This document shows positions 21,788 through 33,515 of a stretch of 64,000 nucleotides of DNA, piece after piece; the first letter of the stretch is position 1, and each line of letters starts with the position of its first letter. The position numbers and the translations under genes were made by a program. The stretch is taken from the NCBI GenBank assembly GCA_025603075.1, contig MU626271.1, positions 1 to 64,000 on the forward strand. Reading direction: 5' to 3'. The stretch comes from Neoconidiobolus thromboides FSU 785 (Eukaryota > Entomophthoromycota > Entomophthoromycetes > Entomophthorales > Neoconidiobolaceae). Below the pieces are notes generated by a model that saw nothing but the letters and a program-made list of their open reading frames with translations, was not told where the DNA came from and did no database searches.

Positions 21788-24703
21788 TTAATTGTGATAG
21801 GCGAATAATATCCTTAAAATAGCCTTTTCATTAAACCCTGCTTCTTTAAGATCATCTAATTTACTAAATATCCTTTCTTTCCTCTGTTCAATAACTATAT
21901 TCGCTTTTTTAGGACCAACGCCATAAAGAGATTTGATCATTTTAATATTTCCTGTATTTATAAGACCAACTAAAGGATGATTGGGGTCATCTAAACATTT
22001 TGAATACTGTTCAAGCTCAGTGTCTGGAATTTTACTAATTGAGGTGTTATGATCTCCATTTTCTTTATTCTCCCGCTTCCTCTTTTTTACTGGTTTTAAA
22101 GCAACCTCTTCCTGTATACTATCTTCTTCACTTTGATATTTCCATTCTTCAGATCCAGAACTACTATCCTCTTTTTTGATCTTTATTTCTTTACGATCCA
22201 CCTCATCCTTTATATGGTTATTTTTACTAGGAATAAACAGGCCTATTTTACACTTATTTTGTGAGATAATGGCAGATGGATTTTGTTTCGTTCTAATTGG
22301 ATTAACTTTTTTAGGTGGAGTTTGGTTTACTACTGAATAAAGTGCTTTTCCTTTTTTAGGTGGAGTTGTTGAAAGTTGGATTTCATTACATAGTTCTGCT
22401 ATCCTTTGTTGAATAATAGGATCATCCGGTGCCGACTCATTTGCTTAATAAGTTGGATAAGTATATAAATATACAATTTTAGCTTATCTTACCTTTCACG
22501 TAATATTTTAAGGAGTCTGTAAGATTTCCACTCAATCTAAGGGATTGTGCTAATTTTACTAGCTCAACTGCATTATCTAACTTTGCTCTTGAACGTATTA
22601 TCTCTTTAGCATCACTTGACGGACTTGCCGCAACCTTAGAAGGAGACTTCTTTTTATTCAACAAACTATTTAGAACGTATAATTTTTTATTTTCTGGGCT
22701 TTCTATACTATTTCTACTATTAATAATAGTAAATTAATTTGATGTTAATATATTGCAAGTTTTAGTATAAGCTAAATTAAGTTAAATAGTAAATCTTACT
22801 TTAGATTATTTCTAAGTTTTGAAGGTGTACCATTAAAATATTTTGTGCTCCTTTCTATTGTTACCGCATTATTGGATTTTCTTTTATTGTTATTTGGTGA
22901 TATTTTAGCATTTGGATTAATATGCTCTAAAGAACTAGTCTTCCTTCTATTAATGTCTTGCTTATTTCCATTCATGTCATTATTGGTTGTTAAGGGCGAG
23001 ATCTTATCTATTAAAAGCGTAGAAATAGTACTCAACCAAAATGATTTTCAGTCTAAAGGTTACCTTTGAATTGTTTAACTGCTACAGAACTTATAATTTT
23101 CTTTGATTTTATAGCAAAGTTTAATGCTCTTATTATTGAAAGTGAATACTAATGACTTTTCTTTACAATTATTATACTTACTGTTGGGTTTCTAAAAAGA
23201 ATTCCTTAATATGAAATGTTAAAGCTTAGCTATAAATTGCTGTATATTGTATTTACTTGTCCAGGAGCTATATTTACTATTATCATTCCAAGGGATTTTC
23301 CAGAAAGAGAAGGCTATTTTACAATTAATTAATTAATTAAAAAAATAAAAATATTACTTGTAATATCCTAGTCATTTTTGAATCTCTATATGGTACTCTT
23401 TGCTAATTTTTATTAGTAATTAAAATAAAAAATAAAAAATCTTACAGCTCCACTATTGATTGCATCAACCACTTGCCCTAATACAAATAAAGACTTGTTT
23501 ATAGCTCCAGACTCTGCCATCCTTTCTAAATTATTTCCTGTTCTACGATTATCCTCGGATCCTGCTAAATCTATCATACTCAACTTTCCAATATAACTAC
23601 GTTTCTCGATACTACTTTTTATTTTTATCTAATTAAATATTAAATATTATAAATTGGATCGAACTATTTGTTACATTTATAGTAAGGATGGCATGTGATC
23701 TTGATGAACGGGTATTCAGCTTTGTTGATGCCGTCGATCTATTTCTACATGCAAAGCTAAATAAAACAATTAGTGGCAAAAACACAATATAACAATTGAC
23801 TTACTTAAATTCCTTAAGGAATTCATTAATTGAATTTACAGTTTTCTATAATTCTTTTGTTAATAATTAGAATATCGAGTTTAAACGAAAATACGTGTGT
23901 CAAATCCGCTACGAAAATTTCTCTTTTACTATTTTCTCGTATATTTAAACCTCCAAAAGATTGCTATAACTAGTTTAGATAATTTCAATTTTTTGATTAA
24001 ACTTTCCAACCTGTTCTCTCGGTAGTAATAAATCAAATACTGTTTCTTTATATACTTCCATATAACTCATTGTAACAGTGAACTCATTTTCGTGATTTAT
24101 TTTTAAAAAATCTTGTCTTTTTTTGAACAAATATCTTAAACATTTCGGTATCAATCCTGGATCTGATTCTGTTCCTTCTAAAGTATATGTTTTTCCTAAA
24201 TTAAATAATAGTTATTAACTAAAATCATTTTAATTTTTATCTTAAATTTTATCTTAAAATGAAAATTCCTACCTGCTCCAGTCATACCATAACAAAATAT
24301 TGTTGCATCCTATCAATATATTTTTTAAATTAAGTTGTTACTCTAAAAAGAATTGATATGCTTTTACCAAACCTTTAATAACATTATCTAACAAAGGAAG
24401 AGCATTTTTTTTAAATATATCCGTCTGGGTACTTAAAGAATCGTAACAATTATCGAAACTATTATAAAATTTAATCTATTTTAAATCAGTTGAAACTAAA
24501 TATTACTTATAATAAAACGTTTCTGATGGATTTCTTAAATTTTGAATCAATATTGTTTTTTCTTTTTTATCAATAATAATGGTATCATCCTCCACCTCAT
24601 TTATTAAAAAAGGTCTCACTCGACATATTACATGAATCTTTCGCTTAACCGGACCTTGTTTTCCTTGAGTTTCATTTAACTTTGGTTTGACTGTATTACT
24701 CAT
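21788..24703 (-). CDS. Chromokinesin of the Kid/KIF22 type
   Basis: About 14 exons, roughly 700 residues. The first three are phase-checked: 24507-24703, 24368-24458 and 24273-24309. The last runs from about 22446 to the stop at 21788. The motor starts at about residue 20 ([11 protein letters not shown]). Visible motor motifs are [13 protein letters not shown] (P-loop), [11 protein letters not shown] (switch I), [10 protein letters not shown] (switch II) and [13 protein letters not shown]. The motor ends near [12 protein letters not shown] basic, Ser/Asn-rich middle region carries two TPPKK motifs. The C-terminus has a helix-hairpin-helix ([20 protein letters not shown]), the DNA-binding module of Kid. 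Kid moves chromosomes along spindle microtubules. Introns are 30-110 bases; one 108-base intron before [11 protein letters not shown] may hide a tiny exon. Confidence 0.92.
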
Positions 24704-25365
24704 CGAAATGGTTAAGAATGGAAATATTTGATCTTTTTAATTGACTTATTTCCAAATTCAACTTTTAGCCAATTAAAATGCATTTCTAATTGAGCTTGAA
24801 TTGTAATATTTAAATAGAAGTTTTTTGTTAATGATTTCTGTTATACTTTTTCTATATTTTAAACCACTTAAAATACAAACTAAATATTGAGGCTTGTTTT
24901 TATCCATGATTAAGTTTAGATACAGCTAAAATCTTATTAAATAGGAATTTATTATATCAGAATTTATTTCCTTACAATAACTACAGTTCATAATAAATAT
25001 ATCTTTGCCAAAACCCTTTGTCTTTACTATTGTCTTTTATTTTTTTACTTTAATTTATATACTAATAAAGTGCCTTGTTTTGTTTTAAACTTAATTCACA
25101 TAATCTATCCAAATATCGAATATAGCCCGAAGTTTTACAAATAATGTCAATTAGATTGTATCATGTTGAACATAAGTTGGAGGACCTATCCTTTTTAACT
25201 TCTCCCTTAGTTATTGTTAACTAACTTTTTAATAAATTAGAAATATAAAATTGAAAATAGTAAGTCATAAAAAATCAAAAATTACATTATTAAATATAAC
25301 ATATAAATTAACTTTGATTTATACAAGTTATAAATGAATATTATTATAACTGCATTAATTAATAT

Positions 25366-25467
25366 ACGGGAGTATTTTTTTTGACTTCATTATTTTTTCC
25401 ATCTTTAAGCGCTGTTTAGTGGAGAAATTGTTAGTAAAATTCTTAAACACAAAAATACATCTTCATA
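25366..25467 (-). repeat. ~100-bp MITE-like element, copy 8 (reverse)
   Basis: It begins ACGGGAGTATTTTTTTTGAC and ends AAAATACATCTTCA, flanked by TATA-like sequence on both sides. The core is altered to AGCGCTGTTTAGTGGAGAAA. Confidence 0.78.
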
Positions 25468-25725
25468 TACTGATCTGGGTTTAAAATAGAAAATGATATA
25501 AATGCAAATAGAATTCATTAAAACTATAATTCAATAAAGCTTTTAAATTGATTTCCAGATAACTAATACAATCACAAAAATCACAAATCAGATATTTTAT
25601 AGCCAGTATTTAATATAGCTTAATAAACAATTTATATGAGATTTAAGTTTACTATACAAAAACTCTATTTTATTTAAAATAAAAAGTCCAATTTTATTAT
25701 TCAAATTCAGCATTAAAACAAAAAA

Positions 25726-25824
25726 TGGGGATGTATTTTTGTATTTAAGAATTTTACTAACAATTTTTCCACTCAAATAGCGCTTAAAGATGGAAAAAAT
25801 AATGCAGTCAAAAAAACATTACCA
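25726..25824 (+). repeat. ~100-bp MITE-like element, copy 9
   Basis: It starts TGGGGATGTATTTTTGTA and ends AAAAAACATTACCA. The core ACTCAAATAGCGCTTAAA is intact. Confidence 0.82.
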
Positions 25825-26120
25825 ATTAGTAGTTGATAATCAACTTTCGGCTATTTTTAATCATTACCTAATTTAGCTTTCCATTTTGTCAGCATTTATC
25901 CCTTTCAATTTCATTTAGTTAAAGTAATGAAAACTACAAGGACAATAACAAAGCCACCCTCAAATAGATAGATAAAACGTTATGTACTAAACAATTTGTT
26001 ATCAATCTGCTCTATATATTTTAGCCTTTACTTTTCAACTCACAATTTGTAGGAATTTGTATTTAATCAACTAAACTAGACTCAACCTTATAATCGTGAA
26101 ATGACGAATTTAATTTTAAA

Positions 26121-26142
26121 ATGATACCATCGATGGTGTCAT
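26121..26142. promoter_or_regulatory. Near-perfect 22-bp palindrome upstream of MET2
   Basis: ATGATACCATCGATGGTGTC then AT: the inner 12 bases ACCATCGATGGT are perfectly palindromic and the outer arms have one mismatch. It lies about 235 bases before the MET2 ATG, where a dimeric regulator could bind. This is a positional inference only. Confidence 0.35.
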
Positions 26143-26375
26143 TCCCATTGAAAGTTAGGTGCTTTTGAAGGATCCAATCAGGTAGAGGGCTGGGTGACGT
26201 TTATTGGTATAAGTTAAAAGGGAGATTGTTTAAGATAAAGTTATTTAATTAAAAAATTTTAAGATTGAAAATAGAGGATGCTATAAAATTCAATAAATAG
26301 TTGTATAATAATGAAAGATATATAAAATTAACAGTTTTAACTTAATCTTTGGCCAAACTGGACAAAGCAATTATT

Positions 26376-27943
26376 ATGGTACAAGAAGAAAAAAGTAAAT
26401 AATTCATTTCTATCAGTATCAAAAATTTCAGCTAACTTTAAAATTAATATTTACAGTCACTGAACAACTACTTGAGAACCCATTTGCTCATTTAGTATCG
26501 GAACAAACGATAACAACACTTGAAGAATTTGAATTAGAAAACAAAACTATATTAAAAAAAGTACCGGTAGCCTACAAAACATGGGGGCAATTAAATGAAA
26601 GTAAAGATAATGTGATGGTAATATGCCATGCTTTGACAGGATCTGCCGATATTAGTGATTGGTAAACTATTACTATGATATTATAGTAAATAAGTATACT
26701 GATTGTTATCATTTTAATTTATAGGTGGGGACAGTTATTAGGCATTGGAAAAATCTTTGATCCAAGCCAATATTTTATATTTTGTGGCAATGTATTAGGC
26801 TCACCATATGGGACTGCTTCTCCATGTACTTTAAATTCAGAAACTAATCAGTTCTATGGACCCGAATTTCCAAATACCACCATTAGAGATGATGTTAGGT
26901 AAATATAAGGAATCCCAATTCTTTTAATTATATTTGGATTTATTAATAGTCTTTTTATTTGGTTAGACTACATAATACCATTCTAAAACAATTAGGAGTT
27001 AAACAAGTAGCCATTTGTATTGGCGGCTCTTTAGGTGGTATGCAAGTCTTAGAATGGGCTATGTTAGGTAAAGAATATGTCAAAGCTATTGTAGCTATTG
27101 CTACATGTGGTAAACATTCAGGCTGGGGTATTAGTTGGGGCGAAGCTCAAAGACAGGCTATTTATTCGGATCCTAAATATCGTAAGTTTATAAGACACTT
27201 TTTTTACGAGTATAGTTTTTTATTTATTTTTTAGTGAATGGGTATTATCCTTTTAATGATGTAAGTTTTTATAATTTATTTCGATATACTTTTATTGAAA
27301 TCTTATTTCTTTTAGCCCCCTAAATCGGGATTATCGGCTGCACGTATGTCAGCTTTGTTAACCTATCGAACAAGAAATAGTTTTGAATTAAGATTTGGAA
27401 GGAAACGACGAGAAAATAAAGTGGAAGAAAAAGAAGTATTTTCAGCCCAAAGTTATTTAAGATATCAAGGGGATAAATTTGTTAATAGATTTGATGCTAA
27501 TTGTTATATTCATTTAACTAAAAAAATGGATACTCATGATTTAGGTTACAATAGAGGGGAGTATACAGAGACGTTAAAATCTATTGAACAGCCTAGTTTA
27601 ATTATTGGTAAATCTATTATAATTTTATAGTAGTATTAGTAATATTTATTCATTTATTTTTATTATAGGTATTGAATCGGATGGGTTATTTACAATAAGT
27701 GAACAATATGAGTTAGCTCAGTATTTACCTAATTCAGAAATGAAACAAATTGAGTCTATTGATGGACATGATGGCTTTTTATTGGAATTTGAACAACTAT
27801 CAGTATTAATTCAAGAATTTATTAAACAAAAATTACCACAAATGAAAGTTAATAAATGTATTTTAGAAGCCCATCAAAGGCAAACGATAGTTAAAAATTC
27901 GCTATTTGGAGAAGTGGAAGACACAGATTTAGTGGAGTGGTGA
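26376..27943 (+). CDS. MET2: Homoserine O-acetyltransferase (methionine/cysteine biosynthesis)
   Basis: Seven phase-checked exons: 26376-26394, 26457-26661, 26725-26898, 26967-27181, 27235-27260, 27316-27607 and 27669-27943. They give 1206 nt, or 401 aa. The enzyme acetylates L-homoserine with acetyl-CoA, giving O-acetylhomoserine for sulfhydrylation. It is an alpha/beta hydrolase. Visible motifs are VICHALTGSADISDW (oxyanion-side block), GGSLGGMQ with the nucleophilic Ser, GIESDGLF with the catalytic Asp, and DGHDGFLLE with the catalytic His. The family's RTRNSFELRFGR segment is present. The first exon is only 19 bases and the fifth only 26. Length is slightly below yeast Met2. A palindrome and a TGACGT lie upstream. 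Confidence 0.96.
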
Positions 27944-28098
27944 AGTTTTATTAAATAAAAATTGCTGTTTTGAATTTTTTATTTTTTGCTTTGTTATTAT
28001 TTGAACTCAGCTAATTAAAATAGACTAAAATTTATCTAACTTAATATGCAATCAAGTGAAAACTAATTTTCTACTTTTATTTTGTTACTTACAAAAAG

Positions 28099-29257
28099 AT
28101 GGATAAATATAAAATGGTACATTATGCCAAAGAATATAATCCAATAAAGAGTTGTACTGTAGATGGACAAGGAAGGATACTGAATGATAAAGGATGTATC
28201 AAAGCATTAAATAAAAGATGTAATTTGAAATCAAATTAAATTCTATTTTAAAAATAAACAAAATAATCAATTATGAAATTTAGATGATTGTAAAAAAATC
28301 AATCAACCTACTCAAGATCCTTATCGTACATTATTTGTAGCAAGATTAAAAGAGACGGTAGTGGAAAGTAGATTAAATTAATTATGTATAAAATTAAATA
28401 CTGAATATTAAATAAGGTGAATTAGAATCGATATTTAAAAAATTCGGTACTATTGAAAACATTAAATTAATTCGAAATATAAGTAATATTTAGTGAACAC
28501 AAATTTCAGTTGAATAAATGACTCAAACTAAATAACTTTTTATTAGTTACTGGAGAATCCAAACGATATTGTTTTATACAATTTAGTACCTATGACGAAT
28601 GTAAAAGAGCATATCAAGTAATTCCTTCTCATTATCAAAAATTCCAAACTACAAAAGAACTAATTGAAATTTAATAAATTAAAAGGAAGCTAAAAAATAC
28701 AAAATTCAAGGTAAAAAAATATTAGTAGATTATGAACGAGATCGAATTATGAAAAATTGGAAACCTAGAAGATTAGGTAATGTTTTATCAATGATAACAA
28801 CTGTTCAAAATAAATAGATCAAACAATGGACTTAATTAATTATTTTTATAGGTGGTGGTTTGGGTGGTCAAAAAGAAAGTGGACAATTACGTTTTGGTGG
28901 TAGAGATAAACCATTTAAGCCACCTTAGTAAATTAAATTAGATTAAATACGATAATAATAATAATATATTATATAATAGTCAAAGATCTATATATCAAAT
29001 GATGGATATACCTAAAGAACTATGTAGAGAAGATTGTTGGAGATATAATAACAAATCTTATTTTAACAATAAAGATAAAATAATCGATGTTGAAAATAGA
29101 GAAAGAGAAGGTTTTGAAGAGAGCAAAAGTTATAGGGATAATTTAAGTATTAGGTGGAATCTCTTTTTTATAACATTTTTGAATTAGTATTAATTAATAG
29201 TTTTTTTTTATTAGTGAAGTTAGTTATATTAAGAAAAAGCAGTATTATAAGAAATAA
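28099..29257 (+). CDS. SNRNP35: U11/U12 snRNP 35 kDa protein (minor spliceosome)
   Basis: Eight exons: 28099-28219, 28284-28367, 28417-28482, 28547-28617, 28686-28776, 28852-28927, 28980-29153 and 29215-29257. They sum to 726 nt, or 241 aa, near the 246 aa of the human protein. The family N-terminus is clear ([17 protein letters not shown]). An RRM follows, with RNP2 TLFVARL and RNP1-like KRYCFIQF. Then comes the family-specific stretch [19 protein letters not shown], which separates it from U1-70K. In animals and plants this protein is part of the U11/U12 di-snRNP that recognises U12-type introns. A TAG in the intron after KPFKPP would end a shorter version; splicing past it adds a charged tail. 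The last exon's acceptor (29214 or 29200) is uncertain. Confidence 0.9.
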
Positions 29258-29321
29258 AATTGATATAGTTTTTGATGAAGATTCTTCTTTTTTTGAAATT
29301 ATTTTTTTGTTGCAATTTAAA

Positions 29322-30607
29322 ATGTTGACAAATTGGTGTAAAAATAGTACAGTTTCAATCTATTGTTATCAATTAAGATATTATCAAACATTCAATTTTA
29401 TTTATTTTAATCAAGGTAAAATAGAAGATAATTATTAATATACTATATTTAATAATTCAATAATAGAAACCAAATCTTTAAAAAAAGCAATAGCAATACA
29501 ACATTTACAACCTAATCTCTCGGCCAGATTGTCTTTTCAACAGTTTCAGCACTTAAAAGTCATAAACAATGCCTCAATAAAACGATCATCTGTATCCGAG
29601 GATCCAAGACTGTATTCAGTCTCCTTATTTTTACCTACCATTTACGAAGATCCAGAGTATTTAACTTGGGAAATTAAAAATAATTATCGTCAATTATTAA
29701 AACAAGCGAATAAATTTTTAGATAATAGAGTCAAGTAAGCGAGTTTGTTATTGTAATTAGAAATAACTGTGCTTTAATCGTTATTTTTTGGGAATAGATG
29801 TTACATAGTAAATAGAATAAGAACAGAGTTTCGTAAATATCAATCCTATCCAGTGAATCAATTGATCAAAACTAAAAGAGCAAAGACTAGAAAGGTAAAA
29901 GTAGAGGGTTGTTAATTGAGTATCACCTATTTATCTATTTATTTAGCATTTACGCAAATTAATCAAAGCCAACAATTTAGATCCGGATAGTTTATTAACA
30001 GTGTTGGAAAACGCATATGGTAGAAGAGGTAACTTGAGATGGGAATTATTAAAAGTAAGTTTCATTTAAAAATATCAACTAATTTCATTTCAGTTCTTTT
30101 TTGTTTTATTAGGATTATTTATTTAAAAAATCAGAAACTAACAATATAGATGAAATAGACAGCATAAACGATATAGATTTAAAAAATAATTTATTACCCC
30201 AACTCTTAGCCAACCCTAAATTTCAACATCTTCTTCTTTATCAAGGATATAAACTCAAGCCCAGTGTCCCAGAAAGCATACAACATTCATCAATACGCGT
30301 TAACAACTACATAATCAACTATTATAAGCGTTTATTTTTTAAATTATTACCTCCTTTGAGTTCTGATTTAATCAAAGAATTAGAAAATAAAGCACAATTA
30401 AATTATTATACAGAGTTAATGGAAAGTCAAGGTTTGAAACCAAATTATGAAAAATTAAGGAAGTTGGCAAGAGCTTATCAAAAATTGTTATTGAAATGTA
30501 GCTATGTTGACAAGGGTGGAAGTGAGTTTAAACTATTGACTTCTTTATATGCCGGTAAAAAAGCACTACCTTGCTTAAATGGGATTGACTTGTTAGGTTT
30601 AAAATAA
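29322..30607 (+). CDS. LYR-motif (Complex1_LYR, Cup1-like) mitochondrial protein
   Basis: Five phase-checked exons: 29322-29415, 29467-29734, 29798-29894, 29947-30054 and 30113-30607. They give 1062 nt, or 353 aa. The N-terminus (MLTNWCKNSTVSIYCYQLRY) is basic and aromatic with no acids for about 30 residues, suggesting a mitochondrial presequence. The LYR-like core is NNYRQLLKQANKF followed by IRTEFRKYQ. The rest, with LRKLIKANNLDPDSL and a C-terminal LRKLARAYQKLLLKC, suggests the larger Cup1-like subgroup found in fungi. LYR proteins help assemble Fe-S clusters, respiratory complexes or mitoribosomes. The exact client is unknown and the subgroup assignment is moderate. The start was chosen because its exon ends in a proper donor and joins in frame. 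It begins 64 bases after the U11/U12-35K stop. Confidence 0.8.
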
Positions 30608-30710
30608 AAAAATAAAATGAATAGATCAAATAAAAAATTTACTATCGTTGTTATTGATAAAAAAAACAACTATTTCATTTGCTGTATTTAATATAAAAAA
30701 GAGCTTAAAT

Positions 30711-31329
30711 TTATCTACGGAGACCACCACGTCCACGACCACGACCACGACCACGTCCACCTCTTGTAGAAATGGAAGTTTCTTCAACTAAGAAAAAAAT
30801 CATATTAATAAAAAAATCCATAATTAATCTTTTTCCAAAAAAGCATTTCCAATATCAAATCAAAATTTCTCTTCTATATTCCTGTCTTGTTTTCTACTTA
30901 CCTTCTTTCTTTTTTCCACGATTTTTAGGAGAATCATCAATCAATAATGTATCTAACGGTAAACTATCTGGTAAGATATAATAGCGTATATTACTGCCTC
31001 TTAAACTTAAATTATCTAATGAAGTTGGATCCCGATTTTTAACTGTAATCTTGACTTTTTTTAAATGTGTGTTCATACTCATATCAACGCCTAAAGTGAG
31101 TAAATAATGTATTAGTTTTTTAATAGAAATCGGTTGGTTTAACGAGATAAAATGTTAGAGAGAAATAAGAACTTACCAGAGATAGTACCATGTACAATAG
31201 TACCATTTTTTAATTCAATGGTCACTGTTTCATTGGATAATTTCATTAAAAATCTATATAATATACGGTCCGATTAATACACTATTTTATATAACAATTT
31301 ATAATCTTCAATTACTTGACTAATTTCAT
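30711..31329 (-). CDS. SMD1: Small nuclear ribonucleoprotein Sm D1
   Basis: Four phase-checked exons: 31316-31329, 31177-31253, 30902-31090 and 30711-30787. They give 357 nt, or 118 aa, against 119 in human. The Sm fold starts [20 protein letters not shown]. The Sm1 and Sm2 motifs follow, with [13 protein letters not shown] and [18 protein letters not shown]. The tail is an RG-dimethylation-type repeat ([14 protein letters not shown]). SmD1 is a core subunit of the heptameric ring on the U1, U2, U4 and U5 snRNAs and, in organisms that have them, U11, U12 and U4atac. The first exon is only 14 bases and is needed to restore the conserved MKLV start; starting at the later ATG (31246) would lose it. 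It is divergent from RFT1, with 167 bases between. Confidence 0.97.
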
Positions 31330-31496
31330 CTTTGTTTATTAAGTAATTTCAATAAAAATAGTGCTAATTTCAAAATCTTTTAATCAACTTTAATTACTGA
31401 TGAAATTGGGATTTCAATTGGATAGAAGAAAAAGTTATGGGATTTTTAAACTTTGACGTGTTTATGGAACTGGTTTTCTTTTTTAAATTTTAAATT

Positions 31497-32628
31497 ATGA
31501 AAAATAAAAATAAAAATAAAAATAAAAAAAAGGTTGAGAATGCAAGTAATTCAGCTACTAATATAAAAGAAATAACGAGCAACCCAATTAATGAAACGAG
31601 CAATGTAACTAACAGTACTTCCAAGACTAGTGATCAATTGATCCATTCTTCCATTAAAGGTATTCAATATCTCTTCAGTTTGCAATTATATACCAAAGTA
31701 TTATCATTTTTATTAAATCAGACGTTTTATTATTTTATATCCAGTGAAATTTATGGAAAAGTAATGATCGATTATGAATTTTTATTATCCACCATTTTAT
31801 TTTTATCACGAGATTGTTTTCGAATTAGTTTATTAAATTTAGATTTTAATCAAAATAACAAGAAAGTAATTAATTTATGTTATCTACCCATCATGATAGG
31901 TGGAATACTATCCATAAGTATTATAATAACGAAGCAATGGGAAGGAAAAGAAGAGAATATATATTTCAAATGGAGCTATTATCTCTATATATTAGCAGCT
32001 AATATCGAACTTTGGAGCGAACCTTATTATATAATAATATTACAAAAAATGGATTATTTAATTCGAAGTCAAGTCGAAGGCATTAGTTTATTTTTTAAAA
32101 GTATAAGTTTATTTTGTCTAAGTTTTTTTATTGTTTGGAAGCTTTTGGATAATCAATTGATTATATTAGCGTTTGCAATAGCCCAATTAGTCTATGCATT
32201 ATCCTTGTTTATATTTTATGCAGTGTATTTTTATAAGCAAAATGAGGTTAATTTTTTACCTGAGAAAATATTGAGTGAGGGAAAGTAAGATATTGTATTT
32301 AATTAATTAATTGATTAACTTTTTATTCTATTAGCAAATATTATTATTTTGAACCCAAAATCATTGTATTAAGTATAAGTTTGTTTTTTCAATCTATAAT
32401 TAAACATATCTTAACAGAAGGAGATAAATTACTACTAATATTATTGACAGAAAATACTGAAAAAGGATATTATTCTTCAGCTATTAATTACGGTAAGCTA
32501 TTGAAAATAATGTTAAATTCTTAATGTTGAAATAAGCTAATAGAGTTTAATTATTAGGTTCATTAATAGTAAGAATAATTTATCAGCCCATTGAAGAAAT
32601 TACTAGAAACTTATTTTCAAAATTATTA

Positions 32629-32704
<76 letters not shown>

Positions 32705-33427
32705 TCAATAATATTAATAATAATCAACAAGTGACTTTAAATTTATTACAATTATTAATTAAATTTGAATTACTATTAGCTCTATTTATCTTATTTTTTA
32801 TACCTAATTATACCACATTACTGTATTACTTCTTACGTAAAGGATGGAATGTTGAATTAGCAAGTAATATATTATCATTTTATTGTTTCTATATTCCATT
32901 ATTGGGTGTCAATGGTATTACAGAAGCATTTTTACAAACCATAGCAACAACAAAGAAGTTAAATCAATTTACTCTTTCTTTAATTGGATTTACTGTTGTT
33001 TATTTATCAATTGGGTATACCTTAAGTAAGTTTGTAAATCAAATATCTTATGCAATTATTGTGGCCAATAGTATCAATATGACATTAAGAATCGGATGGG
33101 CAGTCAAGTTTATTATTGAATATTTTAAAATTAGTTTTATGGATTTGATAAAAAAGATCAGGTTTCATAGAGTAGTGATTGCTATGTTTTTTACTAGTTT
33201 TATAATAGGTTATTATTCAAATGTTGTTGTTGGTTACACTACTTTATATAAAGCTGCATTGCATTTATTAATCGGTATACTTTGTTTTCTATCAACTTGT
33301 TTATCTATGTAAGTATTTTGTATATTATTTTTAATTATATTTTTAACAATTATTTTATAGTTATTTTTATGAATATGACTTTTTGAAACAGATCTACCAA
33401 TTTATTAAAGTTAAAAAAGATAAATAA
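31497..33427 (+). CDS. RFT1: RFT1 family ER membrane protein (N-glycan lipid-linked oligosaccharide pathway)
   Basis: Four phase-checked exons: 31497-32284, 32335-32492, 32558-33308 and 33361-33427. They give 1764 nt, or 587 aa. RFT1 is a polytopic ER membrane protein needed for lipid-linked Man5GlcNAc2 assembly; its direct flippase role is debated. Family signs are KGIQYLFSLQLYTKVLSFLL, the motif LLSTILFLSRDCFRISL near residues 95-115, and LTEGDKLLL in the second exon. Multiple hydrophobic segments span the length. The N-terminal 50 residues are Lys/Asn/Ser/Thr-rich and poorly conserved. An in-frame run of 24 Asn codons (32629-32700) sits in a loop after TRNLFSKLL, which lengthens this protein. 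The 3' end converges on ILV2, 88 bases away. Confidence 0.95.
32629..32700 (+). repeat. (AAT)24 microsatellite encoding polyasparagine in RFT1
   Basis: Twenty-four uninterrupted AAT triplets in frame, read as Asn. There is no variant codon, so the run is probably recent and length-variable between isolates. Confidence 0.95.
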
Positions 33428-33515
33428 ATTAATTTATAACATTTTTATTTAAATAATTTGCTTTTTCTTTCAAAAATAATAAACATAACAATCATTCCGT
33501 ATCATTCTATTTTTT

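Larger units (their letters stand above)
24704..26375. other. Divergent intergenic region between the kinesin and MET2
   Basis: The stretch contains two MITE-like copies in opposite orientation (25366 and 25726) and a 22-bp palindrome at 26121-26142 followed by TGACGT at 26195-26200. These last two lie within 260 bases of the MET2 start and could be regulatory. No gene is supported. Confidence 0.55.

Noticed and set aside
23325-23345. TTAATTAATTAATTAA run as a regulatory palindrome
   Set aside because: It falls in a kinesin intron and is a simple AT repeat.
28926-28928. TAG as the true end of U11/U12-35K
   Set aside because: Ending here gives 169 aa, well short of the family. The TA|GTAAAT donor and following acceptor add an in-frame charged tail to 241 aa, near the usual length. 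The last exon remains uncertain.
29154-29438. 94-codon plus-strand frame between U11/U12-35K and the LYR gene
   Set aside because: It starts without ATG and its parts are explained by the end of the 35K gene, an intron and the first exon of the LYR protein, whose junctions keep frame.
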